From: Chthonomonadaceae bacterium
GTDB lineage: Bacteria > Armatimonadota > Chthonomonadetes > Chthonomonadales > Chthonomonadaceae
NCBI GenBank assembly: GCA_025355115.1
Contig: JANXLO010000153.1
Location: 1-13,140, forward strand
Direction: 5' to 3'
DNA length: 13,140 bases
Part shown: positions 6,687-13,056 of the stretch, one piece after another
Numbering within the stretch: the stretch's first letter is position 1
Layout: each line of letters opens with the position of its first letter
The notes under the pieces: model-generated
Seen by the model: only the letters and a program-made list of their open reading frames with translations
Told to the model about the DNA's origin: nothing
Database searches by the model: none
Position numbers and translations under genes: made by a program

Positions 6687-6902
6687 ATGGACAATGGGAA
6701 CACAAGACTGCGGATAGTGCGCCTCATAGAGCCCTCGCTTTGTCTCTCCTGCAAATTCGCGGCCATCGCGACCGTGGAGATGGATAACGGGTCAAACCGG
6801 AAGATGATGCACTGTAAGCGGCTCGACTGTGATAACTGGCAGACCGAGGAGACTGAGGATCAGCCACTCACAATATTTGATTCGAACAAAGAAGACACCT
6901 GA
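6687..6902 (+). CDS. small four-cysteine (CxxC...CxxxxC) protein, probable zinc-binding, unknown function
   Basis: A 71-aa protein that I judge real although I cannot name it. GGAGA (6676-6680) stands 6 nt before ATG 6687. Two cysteine pairs are spaced like a zinc knuckle: Cys19-x2-Cys22 in SLCLSCKFA and Cys43-x4-Cys48 in MHCKRLDCDNW. They are joined by a beta-hairpin-like stretch (ATVEMDNGSNRKMMHC, 28-43). The last 20 residues are acidic and probably disordered. No signal peptide or membrane segment is present, so it is expected to be cytoplasmic. It may chelate Zn or bind nucleic acid or protein (inference). It stands alone: about 170 bp and an intrinsic terminator separate it from the next gene. 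The overlapping 6518-6787 frame lacks any such features. Confidence 0.68.
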   Translation: MDNGNTRLRIVRLIEPSLCLSCKFAAIATVEMDNGSNRKMMHCKRLDCDNWQTEETEDQPLTIFDSNKEDT

Positions 6903-6967
6903 AAGCCCTTGGCAAAGTGTGCATCTCGTGGCCCGCATCTAATGCTTGTTCCAGGTCGAGTGGATAT

Positions 6968-7000
6968 GCCGGAGATACCTTGTGTCTCCGGCTTTTGTTT
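6968..7000 (+). terminator. intrinsic terminator after the four-cysteine protein gene
   Basis: GCCGGAGA (6968-6975) pairs with TCTCCGGC (6985-6992). Three more inner pairs (T-G, A-T, C-G) leave a 3-nt loop CTT. The tail TTTTGTTT follows directly (6993-7000). It is 66 bp past the stop at 6902 and upstream of the M55/pyrF/tsaE/tsaB operon. Confidence 0.8.
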
Positions 7001-7012
7001 GACTGCCGGAGA
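6985..7012 (+). promoter_or_regulatory. alternative hairpin competing with the terminator
   Basis: The left terminator arm GCCGGAGA recurs exactly at 7005-7012. The right arm TCTCCGGC (6985-6992) could therefore pair with it instead, putting the T-run in a 12-nt loop. The copy is transcribed after the terminator, so this is not classical attenuation order. It might act on read-through RNA or be a chance duplication. Confidence 0.35.
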
Positions 7013-7073
7013 GGAAAACCGGGGCCGTAGGTGGAAAGGATGTGAAGATTAATTGGCAAAGGACGGGAATGCG

Positions 7074-7886
7074 ATGCGTGTCATGATTTGGTGCGACATG
7101 GAAGGAGTTGCGGGCATTTCCGTCTGGGAACAGGTCAACGGCGGTGCGCAGCTCTACGAGGAGGGCAGGCGGCTCTATACGGCGGAGATCAATTCCGCGG
7201 TTCGTGGTTGCAAGCGGGCAGGGGCCACTGAGATTGTGGTTGTGGACGGTCACGGGGCGGGCGGGCCGTGGAGCTTCAAGAGCTTGATTCCCGAGCAGCT
7301 CGAGAGCGGGGCTTCCTACGTTCTTGGCTATCCCTGGGCGCGATATGTGAAGCCGTTGGAGGAGGGGTTTGACGCCGCCCTTTTTGTTGGGGCGCATGCG
7401 ATGGCTGGCACTCCTGACGGCATTCTCTGCCATACGGTCTCTTCACAGGCGTGGTTCAATGCCCGAATCAATGGCACATTAGTGGGAGAATCAGGCATCA
7501 TCGCGGCGATTTGCGGTGATTTCGGAGTGCCATGCGTCTTCGTGTCCGGCGATGCTGCAACGTGCCGCGAGGTACGCGCACTGCTTGGAGAGAAAGTGGT
7601 CGAAGCCGCCGTCAAGGAAGGCCTTGGAAGGTACAGCGCACGACATCTGCCCGCATCGGACGCCTGCGCAATGATCGAGGGCCGGACTTACGCCGCTCTC
7701 GCGAGCAGAAAATGGCCCGAGCCTTTGAAGTTTGGCTCTCCGGTTGAGTTCGCAGTCGAGCTTGCCACGCCGGACAAAGCGAACGATTTCATGGGCAAGC
7801 CCGGCGTGGAGATTGTGAATCCAAGGCTAATAGTCTCGAAGGCGGAGACTTTCTGGCAGGCGTGGGATCAATTCTGGTATAGGTGA
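7074..7886 (+). CDS. dppA: M55-family D-aminopeptidase (DppA-like)
   Basis: A zinc-dependent D-aminopeptidase-like protein of peptidase family M55. The B. subtilis relative DppA releases D-Ala from D-Ala-containing peptides. From ATG 7074 the protein has 270 aa. Asp8 and Glu10 (WCDMEGVAG) and His60 (VVDGHGAGG) fall at the same positions as the DppA zinc ligands, which supports this start. His108 (VGAHAMAG) and Glu139 (VGESG) fit the remaining ligands, and His120 (LCHTVSS) the catalytic His. The frame also opens at TTG 7053, adding seven residues (LAKDGNA) that family members do not need; AAAGGA (7058-7063) serves ATG 7074. No signal peptide, so it should act in the cytoplasm, perhaps in recycling cell-wall D-peptides (inference). 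First gene of a plus-strand operon; pyrF follows after 13 bp. No dipeptide transporter genes accompany it, unlike the B. subtilis dpp operon. Confidence 0.9.
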   Translation: MRVMIWCDMEGVAGISVWEQVNGGAQLYEEGRRLYTAEINSAVRGCKRAGATEIVVVDGHGAGGPWSFKSLIPEQLESGASYVLGYPWARYVKPLEEGFDAALFVGAHAMAGTPDGILCHTVSSQAWFNARINGTLVGESGIIAAICGDFGVPCVFVSGDAATCREVRALLGEKVVEAAVKEGLGRYSARHLPASDACAMIEGRTYAALASRKWPEPLKFGSPVEFAVELATPDKANDFMGKPGVEIVNPRLIVSKAETFWQAWDQFWYR

Positions 7887-7888
7887 GC

Positions 7889-7896
7889 AGGAGGGG
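7889..7896 (+). promoter_or_regulatory. ribosome binding site for the TTG start of pyrF
   Basis: AGGAGGGG right after the stop of the M55 gene, with AGGAGG 5 nt from TTG 7900. It fixes the start: no ATG precedes the catalytic-domain N-terminus in this frame. Confidence 0.7.
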
Positions 7897-7899
7897 ATT

Positions 7900-8625
7900 T
7901 TGGAAGCGAAGGATCGGATCATCTGCGCGCTGGACGTGGACAGCGCCTATCGCGCACTGCAGTTGACGGCGCAGCTCAGAGAACATGTGGGCGTATTCAA
8001 AGTCGGACTGGAGCTGATCAATACAGCGGGAACGGAAATCCTCGAGAAGATAAGGGAGGCAGGCGCGTCCCGCATTTTCTATGATGCGAAGCTCCACGAT
8101 ATCCCCAATACGGTTGCGGGCGCGATGCGGGGCATCGTGCTGCTGGGGGTATGGTCGGTGACGGTGCATGCCACAGGCGGGCGGGCCATGCTCGAAGCGG
8201 CTGTCATCACGGCCAGAAAAGCTGCCGCTGAGAAACGAGTGCCCGCTCCAAAGGTTTTCGCCGTGACGCTGTTGACCAGCATCGGAGCGGATGCGCTGCG
8301 CAATGATATGGGCGTGGACAGGCCGCTGGATGAGTACGTTCCCTTTCTGGCGCTGCAAGCATATCAGGCGGGCTGCGACGGGGTCATTGCCTCTCCGATG
8401 GAGGTGGCGGCAGTCCGCAAGGCAGTTCCCGATCCTGATTTTCTCATCGTCACACCTGGTGTGCGACCGGCTGGCGCCGAGCACGGCGATCAAGCGAGGG
8501 TGATGACGCCTGCTGAGGCGATCCGCAGCGGTGCGAGTTATCTTGTGATCGGAAGGCCAATCGTCGCCTCGCCTGATCCCGTCGAGGCTGCACGCCGAAT
8601 TGCCGACGAGATCGGGCAGGGATAG
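7900..8625 (+). CDS. pyrF: orotidine 5'-phosphate decarboxylase
   Basis: This enzyme catalyses the last step of UMP synthesis, decarboxylation of orotidine 5'-monophosphate, in the cytoplasm. The 241-aa TIM-barrel protein begins DRIICALDVDS (5-15), with Asp12 contacting the substrate. Next come FKVGLELINTAG (33-44) and the catalytic signature DAKLHDIPNT (62-71), carrying Asp62, Lys64 and Asp67. At the C-terminus, VTPGVRPAG and GASYLVIGRPI form the phosphate-gripping loops. The length matches the short bacterial group I type. It starts at TTG behind a strong AGGAGG. It lies 13 bp after the M55 gene and 4 bp before tsaE, so it is surely in one transcript with them. No other pyr gene is in the window, so regulation with the rest of the pathway cannot be judged. 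The assignment is firm. Confidence 0.95.
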   Translation: MEAKDRIICALDVDSAYRALQLTAQLREHVGVFKVGLELINTAGTEILEKIREAGASRIFYDAKLHDIPNTVAGAMRGIVLLGVWSVTVHATGGRAMLEAAVITARKAAAEKRVPAPKVFAVTLLTSIGADALRNDMGVDRPLDEYVPFLALQAYQAGCDGVIASPMEVAAVRKAVPDPDFLIVTPGVRPAGAEHGDQARVMTPAEAIRSGASYLVIGRPIVASPDPVEAARRIADEIGQG

Positions 8626-8629
8626 CCGG

Positions 8630-9160
8630 ATGGACGGTGCAAGCGCACGGTTACGATATGTGCTGACAAGCTTGGAAGACACTCGCGCCTGGGGCATCGC
8701 CCTCGGCGCACAACTGCATTCCGGGGATGTCATCGCTCTGATCGGCGATCTTGGCGCGGGCAAAACGACGCTGACGCAGGCGATTGCAGCCGGGATGGGC
8801 ATTACCGACCCGGTCACTAGCCCGACCTTCGCGTTGGCCCAGGAGTACCTTGGCCCAACACCACTATTCCATTTCGATCCCTATCGGCTGGACAGTCAGG
8901 AGGCGTTTCACGAGCTAGGATTCGAGGACTACTTCGAGAGGAGAGGCGTGATCGTCGTGGAGTGGGCCGATAAGGTATTGGATCTGCTACCGCAGGACAG
9001 GCTGACTGTCGCTCTCAGCGAAGTGGAGCAAGTAGACGAGGCGTTGTATGAGAGCACACGTCGACTATGCGTCGAGGCGAACGGCACGCGTAGCAAGCAG
9101 CTTCTGGCTCAGCTAAAAAGGCTGCCGCAGGCGGCCAGACTCCTGGAGCAGGCATCTTGA
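8630..9160 (+). CDS. tsaE: tRNA threonylcarbamoyladenosine biosynthesis ATPase TsaE
   Basis: A P-loop ATPase that supports TsaB-TsaD in making t6A37 on tRNAs reading ANN codons; cytoplasmic. The 176-aa protein has Walker A GDLGAGKTT (39-47), SPTFALAQEY (64-73), the family motif HFDPYRL (81-87) and VVEWADK (109-115), in the usual order. Residues after about 135 form a charged helical tail of some 40 aa, a little longer than in E. coli TsaE (about 153 aa). I chose ATG 8630, four bases after the pyrF stop, with AGGG 8 nt upstream. The frame also opens at TTG 8600 inside pyrF, but those residues look non-native. Its stop overlaps the start of tsaB, consistent with the known tsaE-tsaB gene pairing and with translational coupling. 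Confidence 0.94.
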   Translation: MDGASARLRYVLTSLEDTRAWGIALGAQLHSGDVIALIGDLGAGKTTLTQAIAAGMGITDPVTSPTFALAQEYLGPTPLFHFDPYRLDSQEAFHELGFEDYFERRGVIVVEWADKVLDLLPQDRLTVALSEVEQVDEALYESTRRLCVEANGTRSKQLLAQLKRLPQAARLLEQAS

Positions 9161-9915
9161 GTGATGGGGTAGCGAACAGGGTCGTTCTTGCCCTGGAAAC
9201 ATCTGGAGACATGTGCGGAGTGGCGGTGATGAAGAATGGCCAGCTGACAGTCGAGCAGACGTTTCGGCACGACATGCATCTGTCTGAACGGCTGACCGAC
9301 AGCATAGACATCGTGCTGCGGAGTGCGAGCGTCACACTTGAGGAGGTTTCCGCGTTCGCCGTGGGAATTGGGCCAGGCTCCTTTACGGGCACCCGCATCG
9401 GCGTCATGACGGCAAAGACACTCGCGGCAGTCTGTAAAAAACCGCTTTTCGGAATCAACGGGCTTGAGACTCTCTCGCACTCTTTTCGAGGTCTGAATGG
9501 CTTCGCGATCGTTCCCATATTGCCATGCCGAACGGACGTAGTTTTCACCGCACTCTATTTCACAACAGACTATCTTCCACTTGAAATTACGTCGCCAGCA
9601 GCGCTATCACTGGAGCAGTTGGTGGAGCGGATTACAGCGAGCGGGCGTAAACAGGTTCTGCTTTGCGGGGCAGCTGTTCCACGCTATTGTGATCGTCTGG
9701 TGGCAATGCTCGATGCTCTCGATATCCGGGGCTCGACTGGGGATGAGAGATCGCCTCAAGCCTCTCTCATCGCACTGCTGGCGGACAAGCGCTTCGCCGC
9801 TGCCGACCCTGGCGAAGATCCGCTCGAACTGGTTCCACTCTATATCTCTCCGCCGCCTATAACCCTTTCCAAAATCCCAATACCTACCGGAAGCGAAGTG
9901 AGCACTGCCTCTTAA
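9157..9915 (+). CDS. tsaB: tRNA threonylcarbamoyladenosine biosynthesis protein TsaB
   Basis: An ASKHA-fold partner of TsaD; together with TsaE they transfer the threonylcarbamoyl group to A37 of tRNA. The 252-aa protein shows VVLALETSGD (9-18), HLSERL (41-46) and the signature AVGIGPGSFTGTRIGVMTAK (68-87), all typical of TsaB. It is near the family's usual 220-240 aa, with a low-complexity proline-rich end (YISPPPITLSKIPIPTGSE). It starts at TTG 9157, whose bases overlap the tsaE stop (TTGA), with GGAG (9145-9148) 8 nt upstream. No in-frame ATG precedes the first strand, so the TTG is well supported. Last gene of the operon. TsaD and TsaC are not in the window. The next gene is convergent, with only 16 bp between stops and no terminator visible there. 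Confidence 0.94.
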   Translation: MSDGVANRVVLALETSGDMCGVAVMKNGQLTVEQTFRHDMHLSERLTDSIDIVLRSASVTLEEVSAFAVGIGPGSFTGTRIGVMTAKTLAAVCKKPLFGINGLETLSHSFRGLNGFAIVPILPCRTDVVFTALYFTTDYLPLEITSPAALSLEQLVERITASGRKQVLLCGAAVPRYCDRLVAMLDALDIRGSTGDERSPQASLIALLADKRFAAADPGEDPLELVPLYISPPPITLSKIPIPTGSEVSTAS

Positions 9916-9931
9916 GCAAACTTGAACACAG

Positions 9932-11515
9932 TCATTCTCTGTCGTCGCGCATTATGGGGCGCAGTAACTGCTCAGGCTTTGTCTCAGGCGACTCTTTCGC
10001 AGGGCGCAATAGATTATCCCCCGCTGGCGAGTAACTTTGGGATGAGGCTCGCAGGAGAGACTGGCTGGCGCTGTTGTTGCCGGCACAAAGGTGGAGGAAG
10101 GGAAGGCACTCCTGAGCGGCTCTTACTACAGCTGCCTCGGAGCTGTTTCGGGGCTTTGCGGCGGCAAGCTGCACGACATAGGGAATTGCCGCGGTATCGC
10201 CGACCTGCTCAAAAGCATGCAGTATCGCCAACATCAGATCGCCATGCAGGCGGACGTTCTGAATATTCAACACTTTGTGAAGGCTATAGCGCTGGCGAGC
10301 ATTGAGAAGCGAGGCGTTGTTGGCTTTCAGCATGGGGAGCAGAAATGTGAGTGCCGCGCCCGCTTCGTATTGCAGATCCTCCTCGGGCCATTCCAACGCC
10401 TCCGCCAACGCTCCTACCGCCTTGATGTCCCGCTCTTGAACTTGCTTGCGCATCATCGCCACGCGGGCGGGGGAGAGCGAAATCCGGTACAACTGTGTCG
10501 CCAGAGCAGTGAAAGCAGTCCAGCCAAGACTAAAAAGCCAGTGCCGTTGTTCCAAACTCGTGATTAACTCGTACGCTCCGAAGGGAACAATGATGCACCA
10601 ATCGGCAATCAGAAAGGCTGTTCGGACGGCAGGCTGGGAGACCTTCTCGCGCTCTGCTTCCAGCTGAGAAAGCGAACTTTTGCCCTCGATCGTAGCGATC
10701 CTGCGATCCAATGGGTAGAGGTTTTCGCCATTTTCGAGGCCGAGTGACGAAATGTCCTTTACGCCAATCTCGCCTGGCTTCAGTTCATTGGAGGCGGAAC
10801 ATTCTGACTGAAGGCGACATTGCTCACGGAGCAGTGGGAGGCAAATTCGGGCTGCTCTGCGCACCTGATAGTGACGGGGGGTGAAAGCGCTCATATCCGT
10901 CAATCTGCTGACGAAGGGCAGGGAGGTTGCGTCACCGACCTTAGTCAGAGCCTTCAGGACAACCAGCATTAGAGGTATGTCGGAGCACTCTTCGAGAATT
11001 CGATTTAAAGAATCTCGCCGCCTTTGATTGAGGGTTTTGGACTGTGCCTCCGTGAGCAGAGGAAGCAGGTTGAGGAGCTTCAGCCTTGCGATGTCGCGCA
11101 CGCGCCTGTTGGGCCAGGCAAGCGCTTCGATGAGAGGGCCGACCCAGCGGACATCGTAGTCCTGAAGCTTAAGAGCAGCATTTGCCCTGTCAAGAGAGCG
11201 TAGAGTGACATTGAAGGCGAGGAGAGTGCAGAAGGCCGTGGGCAGGAGGATATTGAAGGCATGATTGTTTGCTGAATTCAGCCACTGGACTGTTCCCAGG
11301 GCAAGGCAGCCTCCCCACGTGACGGCATTCCCAAGAAACCTGAACGGCGGCTGACGGCGGAATTCGGAGAGACGGAGATTCACTTCTGCGGTCACGCGCT
11401 GCTGTTCGACCAGGGACGCGAGATCACTGTCAGGCAGGCTGATGGAGCTCCATTCACGATGAGTGATTTTTTTCAGATCTTCCGGCTGCTCCTCGAAAAC
11501 CTGTTCCTGCGACAT
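9932..11515 (-). CDS. unrecognised membrane protein with internally duplicated TM-plus-HEAT-like unit
   Basis: No family name. From ATG 11515 the protein has 527 aa. A polar N-terminus (1-58) leads to two copies of one unit. Copy 1 has TM segments near 61-80 and 88-106, then a helical block 122-231. Copy 2 has TM segments near 296-318 and 325-345, then block 364-476. Matching landmarks are VGPLIEALAWP (125-135) with VGALAEALEWP (367-377), VGDATSLPFVSRL (193-205) with VGDTAAIPYVVQL (438-450), and ARICLPLL (222-229) with AQECLPFL (467-474), an offset of about 242-245 residues. The helical blocks look like HEAT/Armadillo-type repeats, probably cytoplasmic with four TM helices anchoring the protein. 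A disordered tail carries three LLR(P/A) motifs (487-490, 502-505, 517-520). HEAT-like blocks usually bind proteins; the role here is unknown. The start rests on AGGAGG (11525-11530) 9 nt upstream; GTG 11524 abuts the SD and is unlikely. Confidence 0.8.
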   Translation of the reverse strand: MSQEQVFEEQPEDLKKITHREWSSISLPDSDLASLVEQQRVTAEVNLRLSEFRRQPPFRFLGNAVTWGGCLALGTVQWLNSANNHAFNILLPTAFCTLLAFNVTLRSLDRANAALKLQDYDVRWVGPLIEALAWPNRRVRDIARLKLLNLLPLLTEAQSKTLNQRRRDSLNRILEECSDIPLMLVVLKALTKVGDATSLPFVSRLTDMSAFTPRHYQVRRAARICLPLLREQCRLQSECSASNELKPGEIGVKDISSLGLENGENLYPLDRRIATIEGKSSLSQLEAEREKVSQPAVRTAFLIADWCIIVPFGAYELITSLEQRHWLFSLGWTAFTALATQLYRISLSPARVAMMRKQVQERDIKAVGALAEALEWPEEDLQYEAGAALTFLLPMLKANNASLLNARQRYSLHKVLNIQNVRLHGDLMLAILHAFEQVGDTAAIPYVVQLAAAKPRNSSEAAVVRAAQECLPFLHLCAGNNSASQSLLRASSQSYSPAGDNLLRPAKESPETKPEQLLRPIMRDDRE

Positions 11516-11548
11516 GGCGTCCACCCTCCTTCCTCAAGGTTCCGACGA

Positions 11549-11589
11549 CAAAATCGGCGGGGAGGTTTCGCCATGAAGCCTCCCCGCCG
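11549..11589 (-). terminator. intrinsic terminator of the MFS transporter gene
   Basis: On the minus strand an 11-bp GC-rich stem (arms 11555-11565 and 11579-11589) closes a 13-nt loop and is followed by ATTTTGT (11554-11548). It lies 30 bp after the MFS stop and just ahead of the ribosome site of the HEAT-like gene, so the latter probably has its own promoter or depends on read-through. Confidence 0.75.
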
Positions 11590-11597
11590 CAGTGATC

Positions 11598-11619
11598 GTT
11601 CGAGCATCTTGCCTCGAAC
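11598..11619. repeat. second inverted repeat at the end of the MFS gene
   Basis: GTTCGAG (11598-11604) and CTCGAAC (11613-11619), a perfect 7-bp stem with an 8-nt loop. It touches the last base of the stop codon, giving two tandem hairpins in the 3' untranslated RNA; no T-run of its own. Confidence 0.45.
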
Positions 11620-12971
11620 TACTGATCCTGGACGAGCACTTCCTTCTTGTAGCCGCCACGAGACTTGTCGTAAGCGAAGATCATGAGGAAGACGACCAGC
11701 AGAATGACCGGCATGATAACGAGCACGTTCAGCCCTGCGCGTCCGCCTGCGGCCTGAGCCGAAGCCCACTGGGATGCATCAGTTGTGCCAGGAAGAGCGG
11801 CCTTGAGTGCGTCCAGTCGAGCTGGCGCAGGGTTGTTCAACGCGGCGCTAATTCCCTTGTCGTAGTAGATGCCGACTATCGGGAGCCAGATCGCTGTGGA
11901 GACGGAGCCTATGCCTCCCATGATCGACATTCCCAGTGCGCCAGTGCGCGGGAACCGCTCCGACACCACTCCAAGCATGGTGGGCCAGAAGAAGCAGACG
12001 CCGACTGCGAAGATGATGGCGGCCAGCATCGCGGTGGTGCCGTTGTCCGCTTTAGTGAGGAGGAATATCCCTATTGCTGAGAAGATAGACGAGCCGATCA
12101 GCATCGCGATGGGGGATATTTTATGGACGATGTTGCCTGCGAAGTTGCGGCCAACGGCCATGATACCATTGGTCAGCACCAGGAAGAGAATTCCGTCCCT
12201 GCCGGTGGTGAAGGTCAGGATGTTTGGCATCCAACTGCCGGTAACCAGCTCTGTTGCCGCGGACAGAGTCATGCAGGCGAGAAGCACGATGAAGACAGGT
12301 GAGAGGCACGCTTTGAACATGGCACCCATTGTGACGCCGGAAGCGGATCTCTCGGTCTTCGGAAATTTTTTCCCAAAGAACATGAAGCCATAGACAATAA
12401 GCGGGAGAGCCATTGTCAGCATTTGAATCTGCCAGTTATGAGTTTTCCCGCCCATGTCGGAGTTGCCTATGAAATATCCCAGCAGTCCGCCGATCACGAT
12501 GCCGCCTGGGAACCAGACGTGGAATCGGTTCAGTTTCTTGACCTTCTGTTCAGGATATAGGGTGGCGATCAAGGGATTACAGGCAGCTTCCACGAATCCG
12601 TTTGCTAGGCCAAAGGCGAGCGTGCCGAGGAAAAGCATGTTGAAGCCTGTGGCAAAAACCGTCATGGCAATCCCGACGGCATGGCCGATGAAGGCGAGAG
12701 TGAGCAGCTTGCCCATTCCCACGACGTCGCACAGCCACCCGCCGATGACAGTCGTTATGGCGAAGCCCCAGAAAGCTGTGCTGGAGATGATGCCCAGTTG
12801 CTCTTTGGTCAAGCTGAACTGCGCTTCGAGCTTGCCCATGATGCCGGCGCGAATTGCGAACGACATGGCCGTTACGATGAGGGAGATGCAGCTTGCCCAG
12901 AATAGCTGCTCGCGGCGCGCTACCCAGTAGTCGCTGACCGTGCTTGTACTGTCGATGGTTTCACTGCTCAA
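11619..12971 (-). CDS. MFS transporter, sugar/nucleoside-type
   Basis: A 450-aa inner-membrane protein of the major facilitator superfamily with about 12 hydrophobic segments. The loop after TM2 carries the MFS motif A form GGWLCDVVGMGKLL (77-90). Distinct motifs are GLANGFVEAACNPLIATLYP (121-140) and LNRFHVWFPGGIVIGG (147-162), reminiscent of sugar-type (FHS/FucP-like) carriers; substrate unknown. A long soluble stretch around 370-415 precedes the last TM, and the end is basic then polar (KSRGGYKKEVLVQDQ). The start is TTG 12971, with AGGAGG (12979-12984) 7 nt upstream. The first in-frame ATG (codon 36) lies within TM1 and would destroy it. A gene ending at 13057 lies upstream on the same strand, 85 bp away, so the transporter may belong to a catabolic operon extending beyond the window. 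A terminator follows. Confidence 0.88.
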   Translation of the reverse strand: MSSETIDSTSTVSDYWVARREQLFWASCISLIVTAMSFAIRAGIMGKLEAQFSLTKEQLGIISSTAFWGFAITTVIGGWLCDVVGMGKLLTLAFIGHAVGIAMTVFATGFNMLFLGTLAFGLANGFVEAACNPLIATLYPEQKVKKLNRFHVWFPGGIVIGGLLGYFIGNSDMGGKTHNWQIQMLTMALPLIVYGFMFFGKKFPKTERSASGVTMGAMFKACLSPVFIVLLACMTLSAATELVTGSWMPNILTFTTGRDGILFLVLTNGIMAVGRNFAGNIVHKISPIAMLIGSSIFSAIGIFLLTKADNGTTAMLAAIIFAVGVCFFWPTMLGVVSERFPRTGALGMSIMGGIGSVSTAIWLPIVGIYYDKGISAALNNPAPARLDALKAALPGTTDASQWASAQAAGGRAGLNVLVIMPVILLVVFLMIFAYDKSRGGYKKEVLVQDQ

Positions 12972-12978
12972 AGCGTGT

Positions 12979-12984
12979 CCTCCT
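12979..12984 (-). promoter_or_regulatory. ribosome binding site for the TTG start of the MFS gene
   Basis: AGGAGG on the minus strand, 7 nt before TTG 12971; a perfect SD that settles the choice of a TTG start. Confidence 0.75.
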
Positions 12985-13056
12985 GTCTGTTGTGGGGAGA
13001 TTGGAAATCTTGCGATGCTTCCGTCCTGTGAAGATAGACGGTTTGGAACATTGGTT

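Noticed and set aside
6518..6787. 89-aa plus-strand frame overlapping the four-cysteine gene
   Set aside because: No ribosome site and no motif. The overlapping 6687 frame has an SD and paired cysteines.
7053..7073. TTG 7053 as the start of the M55 gene
   Set aside because: ATG 7074 puts the zinc ligands at 8, 10 and 60 as in DppA and has AAAGGA upstream. The seven added residues have no support.
11592..12393. Plus-strand frames of 162 and 174 aa opposite the MFS gene
   Set aside because: Shadows of a 12-TM transporter; Ser/Pro/His-rich composition without motifs.
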